The position numbers and the translations under genes are program-made. From assembly GCF_017654505.1 (NCBI RefSeq), contig NC_054539.1, forward strand, positions 71,057,256 through 71,121,255: 64,000 nt of DNA. Direction: 5' to 3'. Of this stretch, positions 58,401-64,000 are shown piece by piece (positions within the stretch are counted from its first letter, which is position 1; every line of letters begins with the position of its first letter). The notes below the pieces were generated by a model. That model was not told the DNA's origin and did no database searches. It saw only the letters and a program-made list of their open reading frames with translations. The DNA is from Polyodon spathula (lineage: Eukaryota; Chordata; Actinopteri; Acipenseriformes; Polyodontidae).

Positions 58401-60790
58401 CTGTTTAGCCTTTGTCACATACTGGTGGGGAGGAACAGGTTTGACCTACAGTTCAACCAAACAAAGCCCCTGACCTCATCGAATCACCTTGTCCAAGAGC
58501 AATAGCTGCATTGCCACCACCCCTCATCCCTGGGGCTGATTATTATACCCAGAGCTGCTTTTTGTCATTTAAATTCTGTTCTGATTGCTACCAGCCTTGA
58601 AAAGATCACAATGAACAGGCAGGCAGTGAATTGCTCTGCTTGTCTAATTTGGTGATTCTGTTTCACACTGGAAGCGTGGAACTCTGATCTTGACAGAATC
58701 AGTTAAATAAGACTATCCTCTAGGCCCATGTCAAATGTCATTTAAATAAATCATGGAAAAGAAACAAATGTTAGGGTGAATGACTGCGGTGTGCAGTGAG
58801 CGGTGTCACCAGGGTGAATGACTGCAGTGTGCAGTGAGCGGTGTCACCAGGGTGAATGACTGCAGTGTGCAGTGAGCGGTGTCACCAGGGTGAATGACTG
58901 CAGTGAGCGGTGTCACCAGGGTGAATGACTGCGGTGTGCAGTGAGCGGTGTCACCAGGGTGAATGACTACAGTGTGCAGTGAGCGGTGTCACCAGGGTGA
59001 ATGACTACAGTGTGCAGTGAGCGGTGTCACCAGGGTGAATGACTGCAGTGTGCAGTGAGCGGTGTCACCAGGGTGAATGACTGCAGTGTGCAGTGAGCGG
59101 TGTCACCAGGGTGAATGACTGCAGTGTGCAGTGAGCGGTGTCACCAGGGTGAATGACTACAGTGTGCAGTGAGCGGTGTCACCAGGGTGAATGACTGCAG
59201 TGTGCAGTGAGCGGTGTCACCAGGGTGAATGACTGCAGTGTGCAGTGAGCGGTGTCACCAGGGTGAATGACTGCAGTGAGCGGTGTCACCAGGGTGAATG
59301 ACTGCAGTGTGCAGTGAGCGGTGTCACCAGGGTGAATGACTGCAGTGTGCAGTGAGCGGTGTCACCAGGGTGAATGACTGCAGTGTGCAGTGAGCGGTGT
59401 CAACAGGGTGAATGACTGCAGTGAGTGGTGTCACCAGGGTGAATGACTGCAGTGTGCAGTGAGGCGTTGTGCTTCTTTTGATTTCGTTTTCGTTTCCTTT
59501 TGATCTTGATTGTCTACCTGTGACAGTCCACCTCTGATGTGAAGCCAAGTTTTTGTGTTTTTGATTTTATTTGGGTTCAAAAGTTCCTCTCAGAATAAAA
59601 AAAAAAAGAACAACGAATCTGAGCAGAAGCCTATAACCAGCTTTGCTTGCCTTATCTGTCTGTGTTGATTTACAGGGACATTCCTGTTGACTTTAAGTAC
59701 ATAGCTGAACCGAGTATGCATTCAATGCCAGCTGTAACTCTATCTCCAAACGGTGAGTTGGTCAGAGAGACTTCATTTTTTGATCCAGCTTTTCGGCAAA
59801 TCGATGTTTTCTTTAAATATATTCTGTGAGAAGGCTATTGTGTAATTATGATATTGTACTCCCTTCTGATGCGTGCAAGTATTTAGTCTTTACAGAAATG
59901 TGGAACACTTGTTTTAGAAGGTTTTGCTTAAAGAAACTGCCCTTTTCAACACAAAGGCCTTTTGTAATGCCAATCTGACCTCATTGCAATTCAGTAAATT
60001 AGCATTTGAGGGAGAAATAAGCTTTCACATTTAAATTAGCTGCAGCTTAAGTTTAATTTTAAGAGGTCTATCGCTGGTTTCTCAGACCCCGATTACCTTG
60101 GTTTCGGTAACATTAGATAGTCAAAGATTGTTACTAATAGAAGTCTGAAACCAGTTGATTTTAACAACCTATACCCTGCTGGGATAAACCAGCTTGCAGC
60201 ATTTTACAACACCAGGGAATCCACTTCTTTTTATCAACTGTTTTATATTTAAAAAAAAAAAATTGGGGGGTGATCCCAGGCTAACCACTGATAGGTGAAT
60301 GATGCAAGTCAGGGGTGATTACCCAGTAAGGTAAAATGCTATTTACATAAATAATGATTCATTAATCCCGCTGTGGTTTATCCTGGCTGGGTATAGGTTT
60401 ATTTAATCAACCTCTTAGTCACAACTGTTATATAAACGGTGTATTCAGAATATATTTTTTTTTTGGGGGGGGGGTTACATTCCGTTTTATTTTCAGTCAT
60501 TGCATGTTGTTTTTATTACTATATCTGTTTAGGTAAGTGGTTGGCCTGTCAGTCAATGGACAATCAGATCCTGATCTTTGGAGCCCAGAACAGGTTCCGA
60601 CTGAACAAGAAGAAAATCTTCAAGGGTCACATGGTAGCTGGCTATGCCTGCCAAGTGGATTTTTCACCAGATATGAGGTAAGGCATTACATTTGTACAGT
60701 GTTTAATACAATTGCCTCATTTTCATTATGTCTTCAGTGTTTTCAAATAGTAAGACAGTATGTTTCAGTGAAGGGTGCATTTAAAACCCC

Positions 60791-60821
<31 letters not shown>

Positions 60822-61059
60822 CCTATATTTGTGGATTTTTGTTAATTTGTTTTTTTTTTTTTTTTTTTTTTCTTTAAATAGCTACGTTGTTTCAGGAGAT
60901 GCTGATGGTAAACTGAACATCTGGGACTGGAAAACCACTAAGCTGTATCACCGAATCAAAGCCCATGACAAAGTGTGCATTAGTGCACTCTGGCACCCAC
61001 ACGAAACCTCAAAGGTTATCACGTGTGGCTGGGATGCTCAGATCAAGCTCTGGGACTAG
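41938..61059 (+). CDS. CDC40: CDC40 (PRP17), pre-mRNA-processing factor 17, complete 15-exon gene
   Basis: CDC40/PRP17 is a nuclear WD40 protein of the spliceosome, needed around the second catalytic step. The coding exons are 41938-42120, 42900-42986, 43213-43342, 43887-43970, 45465-45604, 47646-47742, 48140-48279, 49927-50001, 50689-50734, 52702-52803, 55294-55409, 58064-58197, 59676-59752, 60533-60677 and 60882-61059. They sum to 1734 bases, or 577 residues plus TAG, close to the human length of about 579. All introns are GT-AG and the phases close at each junction. Residues 1-285 are the acidic/charged N-terminal region, including [18 protein letters not shown] and [14 protein letters not shown] motifs. 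Residues 286-577 form a seven-bladed WD40 propeller, with repeat ends such as [28 protein letters not shown] and IKLWD at the C-terminus. It is divergent from WASF1, as in mammals. Introns are full of mobile elements but no exon is damaged. Confidence 0.97.
42121..42899. other. CDC40 intron 1 with (AAT)n microsatellite
   Basis: AT-rich intron. The tract at 42451-42509 is about 20 units of AAT/ATA. Nothing else recognised. Confidence 0.8.
42900..42986 (+). CDS. CDC40: CDC40 exon 2 (residues 62-90)
   Basis: The acceptor is TTTTAATAG and the frame is [16 protein letters not shown]... ending FAPE at the GTGAGG donor. Phase 0 on both sides. The ETGVHLDP and YNPT motifs are conserved in vertebrate CDC40. 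Confidence 0.95.
43213..43342 (+). CDS. CDC40: CDC40 exon 3 (residues 91-133)
   Basis: The acceptor is GCCCAG. The frame reads [19 protein letters not shown], then [19 protein letters not shown], ending one base into a glycine codon at the GTAAGC donor. This is the best conserved part of the N-terminal region of PRP17. Confidence 0.95.
43887..43970 (+). CDS. CDC40: CDC40 exon 4 (residues 134-161)
   Basis: The acceptor follows a strong T/C tract ending CTAAG. The frame gives [19 protein letters not shown] and EEAEKNK, ending in phase 1 at GTAAGT. Confidence 0.94.
43971..45464. other. CDC40 intron 4
   Basis: Contains an unclassified moderately GC-rich stretch at about 44130-44800 (with GAGCGGCCGCACTGACAGCC) that differs from the surrounding intron and could be an old transposon. 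No inverted ends were found. Confidence 0.5.
45465..45604 (+). CDS. CDC40: CDC40 exon 5 (residues 162-208)
   Basis: The acceptor is ATGTCAG. It encodes [16 protein letters not shown], then [19 protein letters not shown], ending KPSE at GTAAGT. A basic stretch is followed by the conserved FLGPWAKY block. Confidence 0.95.
45723..46674. mobile_element. hAT-like MITE in CDC40 intron 5
   Basis: The left end CTAGGGGTACACCGAT and the right end, inverted, CTAGGGGTGCACCGAT match at 15 of 16 bases. This is the pattern of hAT-superfamily termini. The interior of about 950 bp has no transposase and includes a TA/GT microsatellite. An 8-bp target duplication is not convincing. Confidence 0.7.
46376..46460. 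repeat. (TA)n(GT)n microsatellite inside the MITE
   Basis: (CT)-rich start, about 65 bases of TA, then GTATGTGTGTGTGTGT. Confidence 0.95.
46675..47645. other. CDC40 intron 5, right part
   Basis: No gene. Includes a T-rich tract at 47313-47352. Confidence 0.5.
47646..47742 (+). CDS. CDC40: CDC40 exon 6 (residues 209-240)
   Basis: The acceptor is CCTTTAG. It encodes [19 protein letters not shown] and an acidic continuation ending KTILH plus one base at GTAAGC. This charged linker lies before the WD40 domain. Confidence 0.95.
48140..48279 (+). CDS. CDC40: CDC40 exon 7 (residues 241-287)
   Basis: The acceptor is CTCCTGCAG. It encodes [19 protein letters not shown] and ends [13 protein letters not shown] at GTAAGA. 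The WSGHTK marks the start of the first WD40 blade. Confidence 0.96.
48280..49926. other. CDC40 intron 7
   Basis: 1.6 kb intron without recognisable element. Short T runs at 48473-48484 and 49442-49511. Confidence 0.5.
49927..50001 (+). CDS. CDC40: CDC40 exon 8 (residues 288-312)
   Basis: The acceptor is GTTTCAG. It encodes [17 protein letters not shown] and CSMDCKIK, the central strands of blade 1, ending at GTGGGT in phase 0. Confidence 0.96.
50689..50734 (+). CDS. CDC40: CDC40 exon 9 (residues 313-327)
   Basis: A 46-base micro-exon-like exon. The acceptor is TTCTAAG. It encodes [15 protein letters not shown] plus one base before GTAAGT. It closes blade 1 and opens blade 2. Confidence 0.95.
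51077..52540 (-). mobile_element. piggyBac transposon remnant in CDC40 intron 9
   Basis: TTAA target duplications at 51077-51080 and 52537-52540 enclose ends CACTAGAACCACAG and, inverted, CACTAGCACCGCCA. The interior (about 1.46 kb) encodes the C-terminal part of a piggyBac transposase on the minus strand. The N-terminal part and much of the core are gone. Inserted antisense to CDC40, without touching exons 9 or 10. Confidence 0.9.
51486..51978 (-). pseudogene. piggyBac transposase C-terminal pseudogene
   Basis: One frame (51978-51688) has [20 protein letters not shown], then [20 protein letters not shown] and [15 protein letters not shown]. The aspartates in VDILDQ correspond to the third catalytic D region of piggyBac. 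After a frameshift near 51780 a second frame (to 51486) gives a hydrophobic/[18 protein letters not shown] block. It ends in a cysteine-rich motif [20 protein letters not shown] typical of the family's C-terminal zinc-binding domain. Confidence 0.88.
52702..52803 (+). CDS. CDC40: CDC40 exon 10 (residues 328-361)
   Basis: The acceptor is CTTCATAG. It encodes [20 protein letters not shown] sequence and [15 protein letters not shown] (blade 2), ending in phase 1 at GTGGGT. Confidence 0.96.
52804..55293. other. CDC40 intron 10
   Basis: 2.5 kb intron. It has a 24-bp tandem repeat (54440-54538) and a possible L2/SINE-like tail at about 54180-54245 (GGTGCTATATACAAATTGTA). No coding exon seen. Confidence 0.6.
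54440..54538. repeat. 24-bp tandem repeat, about 4 copies
   Basis: Units GAACCATGGACAGGGATTTA plus TTAT start at 54450, 54474, 54498 and 54522, the third with a G for A. Confidence 0.95.
55294..55409 (+). CDS. CDC40: CDC40 exon 11 (residues 362-400)
   Basis: The acceptor is TTTAACAG. It encodes [19 protein letters not shown], then an acidic DEDKQ turn and [12 protein letters not shown] (blade 3), ending in phase 0 at GTAAGG. Confidence 0.96.
55919..55992 (-). mobile_element. MIR-like SINE fragment
   Basis: TTATATAGCACCTTTCATAG and AAGCGCTTTACAGAGG match the corresponding part of the fuller copies at 35860 and 56535. It breaks off after GTGCATTATATG. Confidence 0.6.
56535..56790 (-). mobile_element. 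MIR-like SINE in CDC40 intron 11
   Basis: GAGCGCTTTACAGAGGTAGG, then TTAAGTGACTTGCTCAGGGT, CACAGGTAGTCAGTTAG and GGATTTGAACCGGTGACC (complement of a B box). Same family and orientation as 35860-36140. Confidence 0.75.
56791..58063. other. CDC40 intron 11, right part
   Basis: AT-rich DNA with a T run at 56932-56952. No gene or clear element. Confidence 0.5.
58064..58197 (+). CDS. CDC40: CDC40 exon 12 (residues 401-444)
   Basis: The acceptor is TTTGCAG. It encodes [19 protein letters not shown], then [19 protein letters not shown] (end of blade 3 and blade 4), ending two bases into a tryptophan codon at GTAGGT. Confidence 0.97.
58774..59462. repeat. 38-bp minisatellite, 19 units, in CDC40 intron 12
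   Basis: The unit begins GGGTGAATGACTGCAGTGTG and ends CAGTGAGCGGTGTCACCA. There are 15 full units, three 31-bp units that lack GTGTGCA (starting 58888, 59261 and 59406) and a partial last unit. Single-base variants ACTGCGG, ACTACAG and ACTGCAG are interspersed. Confidence 0.97.
59676..59752 (+). CDS. CDC40: CDC40 exon 13 (residues 445-470)
   Basis: The acceptor is TTTACAG. It completes the split tryptophan, then reads [19 protein letters not shown] and ends LSPN plus one base at GTGAGT. It covers the blade 4/5 junction. Confidence 0.96.
60533..60677 (+). CDS. CDC40: CDC40 exon 14 (residues 471-518)
   Basis: The acceptor is TGTTTAG. It encodes [19 protein letters not shown], then [19 protein letters not shown] and SPDM plus two bases, ending at GTAAGG (blades 5 and 6). 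Confidence 0.97.
60795..60871. repeat. A27 ... T22 inverted homopolymers before CDC40 exon 15
   Basis: An A run at 60795-60821 and a T run at 60850-60871 are separated by 28 bases. The T run also serves as the polypyrimidine tract of the exon 15 acceptor. Confidence 0.9.
60882..61059 (+). CDS. CDC40: CDC40 exon 15 (residues 519-577, stop at 61057)
   Basis: The acceptor AG follows a run of 22 T residues and TCTTTAAAT. It encodes [19 protein letters not shown], then [16 protein letters not shown] and finally [11 protein letters not shown] before TAG (blades 6 and 7). Confidence 0.97.
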
Positions 61060-61780
61060 TGAGGTTGGAAGGAATACATACATGCATTTTGGATTCTTAA
61101 AGTTTAAATTCAATGTTGACTGACATTCCCATCCCACCCTGATGGGTAGATTGGCTCCAGACGCCTTCTGCAAGACTTTTAAGATTGGTATCCAGTCTGG
61201 TTTGGAAAGTTTTTAAAGTGTTATGTATTTTCTGTTGGTTTTCCTCCCCCTGTGCAATCTAAGGAATCCATTATTTTTTTAAATTAAATTTATTTAAACT
61301 GCAGTGTTTCAGGAGGAAAAACTTATTGCACTTTTAATACACATCCGTGTAGCTTTCTAATCGTGTCAAGATTGTGTTTAAAACTGTAAATGTTAGTCTA
61401 AATGATGATCTGTGCATAGTAGCTTTTTGATTAAAAACTGGAAATACCAAACAGTTGGGTAGGGATGTAGCAGAAATTCACCATATGACCTACTATAATT
61501 CTCAGAGGGGATTTTGACCTTTTAACAAGACTGTGACCTTCATGCTCATGGCTCCTAGGAACCAGCTGATTTACACACCTGGATCCCAGAATAAGGATAT
61601 ATCCGGGAGGCATTGATACGAGAAGGAGGGAAGATGTATCACTAAGCCTGTCGATGTGGTATGTGTAGGCTGGTTCGTGTTGTTTTGTCAGATATGTATA
61701 CTGCTGGGTAGAAGTTGGTTTACTGGTGTCTGTTTTCTTTTTTAAATAGTGTTGTACAGCTCATTTGTCAATAAAGACCC

Positions 61781-61786
<6 letters not shown>
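61060..61786 (+). terminator. CDC40: CDC40 3' UTR with polyadenylation signal
   Basis: About 725 bases from the stop codon to a canonical AATAAA at 61770-61775. A natural cleavage point would be about 61785. A genome-encoded run of about 35 A residues begins at 61786, directly where the poly(A) tail would start. A further AATAAA at about 62605 could serve a longer transcript. Confidence 0.7.

Positions 61787-61820
<34 letters not shown>
61786..61820. repeat. Genomic poly(A) tract at the CDC40 cleavage region
   Basis: About 35 consecutive A residues starting 10 bases after AATAAA. Confidence 0.9.
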
Positions 61821-61823
<3 letters not shown>

Positions 61824-64000
61824 GTCTGTTACTTCTGTTCTAGTTTCCATCTGGTACTTGAAGTTGAAATCTGGCTCCTTTGTTTCCATCGGCAGCAGAC
61901 CAAGACCAAGAATTTTTTCAGGTTTTTTAGCAAGCACATTAGGGAGGTGGTGCCATTCCAAAATCAGACCAATAGTAGCTGGAATGGTGCAGCTCTATTT
62001 TAACAGTAGCCGTCCAGATGACGAAGACTAACAGGAATATCTGAACTAACAGGAATATTTTTTTTTTAATTTTTTATAACGGGGAACTATTTATTTTTTA
62101 TTTTTTATATTTAGCAGACACATTTATCCAAAGCGACTTAACACGTTACACTGTAATACAAGGTTACAGTTCAAGAATAATTAGTTATTAATTACTTTTT
62201 AAGCCCTTTTACTCGCGGAACAACATGGATATTTTTTTTTCTATCTGAGAATTTTTTTTTTTTTTTGCGGAAAACTAGGACCCTGCTAATGAGCGTCCCG
62301 TCTGAAGGATGATACAGGAGGTATATAATAAATATTATCAGGGAATTATTAGTTACTTCTGAATTTGAACTTAAACAAAAATGTGATCTTTGACAGTTGT
62401 ATAATGTTCAGTTAATCAATGGTAGTCCAGTTTGATGACTTTTACAGACTGGAGTCATGATCTAGATGGAAACTTGGGTTAATCAATATGCATTCTTCTG
62501 GAAAATGTTACAGAAACTTATATAAATGATAACCATATAGAATGTTTGATTTTCTTTATGAATTTAATTGTTATTTTACCTTTTATATCTGAAAGTTAAC
62601 TTCCAATAAATTCTCACTTAAACCTTCTTTAAAATGTTACATTTTCCTTTGTTCATGGGCTGCCTTGCAGGTAACCCACCTGTGACGCACACTGGTAACC
62701 TTAGAAACCGGATTCAAAAACATACTAATTGGTGTTACTTGAGTGTTAATTGTTGTGTTTTTTATGTTTTGTTTTGGTTTTAATCTAAATAGAAACTAAA
62801 ACTAATGCTAATTTAACAACGGTGAACTCATTAAAAACAAGAATTATTGCACTAAAAACTGATTTTAGCTGTCTAAAGTTTTAGTAGACAGGTATGCAGA
62901 TTTGAAACAGTTCAGTTTCAGTGTAATGCAAAGGGGGCCTGAATGTGGTGGAATGTTTTGTAATGCTCAGCCTGTATGATGGCTCCCTCTTCTGCATTAA
63001 AAGCTTTTTTTAATTAAGTTTGAGGTTGCCATGAGGACTGAAAAAAACCCTTTGTGTTAAAAGAAAGCTTTTATTTTTTTTCTTTCTTTCTAATCCCCAA
63101 ATAGTGACCAGTGAAAAACAATTTAATAATCACAAAGGACCAATTTACATTTTATCATCCAAAGGGAAGAGGATGTATTGTCTAGGCCTGAGGAGTGAAA
63201 CGTTCATTCGTTCTTTGGCTGTGTGTTGTGGAACCTCCAGGAGGCTGACTTTGATACTATCCAGATGCTGTCAGCCACGCAGTAAATGGTTCATGGTTAT
63301 TTTTTTTTCTTTTACTGTCAACCTTTTAGATGAAACATTCAGACTTATTCCATCTGATGACTGATATTAATATTTTATTTGAAATAATGTTTTTGCACGT
63401 AATGCCCATGCTGTGTAATAAGATTGCACTGGAATAGTTATCTGAAGCTCAGTGAATGGAGAGAAGTCTGCAGGAAGTTTAATTTAAAAGCAAGCTCACC
63501 TGGTAGTGAATGGGCTTTTAGTGTACAATCAGTAAAACAGTAAAGAGGGTTATTTGCTTGTAACATATTGTCAGACCCTTTTATGGCACTTTGATGGTGA
63601 GCCTATGTAAGCTGTAAAACTAACCTTAAAATATGGCAGAATGTCCATTTAAGGGCTCCATTCATCTGCATTCTGTTAGCATTAAAAAAAAACAGACAGA
63701 AAAAACAAAAAAAAACTTTCACGACAAAACACTGGCATTTCATAATCATCCCTCCCTCAGAAGCGGGGGTACTGTGCCATGCCTTCTGGAGTCTCTATGG
63801 ACTCTGCAGAGGAGACACAATACTTTAAACTAATGCCCCCCACCACATCACACTATTGCAAGCAGGTTTTATTTTTAAGAGTGACTCCATCAAGGGAACC
63901 GTCCTGCTTGTGCACACACATGCTGAGCTAAATTCAAAGCGCGGCTTTACCAGTCACATGAATTCCGATGCCAGGCTGAATAGACATCCGCAACCTTTGC
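61821..64000. other. DNA downstream of CDC40, no gene recognised
   Basis: It is open on both strands from 61821 to about 62030, without recognised homology. A fish-type dispersed repeat at about 62110-62190 (TTTAGCAGACACATTTATCC, AAAGCGACTTAACACG) is likely. The rest is AT-rich with A/T runs. METTL24, the mammalian neighbour on this side, was looked for by eye on the minus strand and not found. Confidence 0.5.

Noticed and set aside
61821..64000. METTL24 3' exons
   Set aside because: Expected by mammalian synteny on the minus strand, but no convincing C-terminal METTL24 motif could be read in this stretch.

Overview
This is a 64 kb piece of vertebrate nuclear DNA, very probably from a ray-finned fish. 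It has spliced genes with long AT-rich, CpG-depleted introns, many (TA)n and (CA)n microsatellites, fish-type Tc1 transposons with long inverted repeats, a CR1-type LINE with an 8-bp 3' tail repeat, and Ty3/gypsy-type LTR elements. A non-teleost such as a sturgeon or paddlefish would fit, but that is an impression and not a result. Almost all of the sequence is intron, intergenic DNA or mobile-element debris.

Two host genes are supported. The left end carries two coding exons of WASF1 (WAVE1) on the minus strand (6397-6557 and 3599-3733). The rest of that coding sequence lies left of the window, and its 5' non-coding exons were not located. The right part carries the complete CDC40 (PRP17 splicing factor) gene on the plus strand. 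It has fifteen coding exons from 41938 to 61059, all joining in frame with GT-AG introns, and encodes 577 residues, followed by a 3' UTR with AATAAA at 61770. In mammals WASF1 and CDC40 are head-to-head neighbours. The same divergent order is seen here, which supports both identifications.

Layout from left to right: 1-3598 WASF1 intron. 3599-6557 two WASF1 exons around an intron that holds a TTAA-flanked palindromic repeat, a 5'-truncated CR1 and a Tc1 relic. 6558-41937 the long region between the WASF1 start codon and CDC40. This region holds a retroelement ORF fragment (9628-10191), a decayed Tc1 (11117-12280), a young non-autonomous LTR retrotransposon with near-identical LTRs and a 5-bp target duplication (12482-14112), a nearly intact Tc1 inside a TA array (15663-17287), a second decayed Tc1 (18323-19892), a long gene desert, a relatively CpG-rich patch (about 33.7-35.5 kb), a MIR-like SINE, a broken gypsy element (36163-38801), a second CR1 (38803-40400) and a nest of tRNA-like repeats forming a large inverted repeat (40401-41611). 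41938-61786 CDC40, whose introns contain a hAT-like MITE, a decayed piggyBac, SINE copies and a 38-bp minisatellite. 61787-64000 downstream DNA with no gene recognised.

Nothing here looks like a new multi-gene biological system. The most informative items are the young non-autonomous LTR element with an unassigned 124-residue ORF, the inverted-repeat nest just upstream of CDC40, the candidate WASF1 promoter patch, and several nested insertions that give a relative history of element activity.
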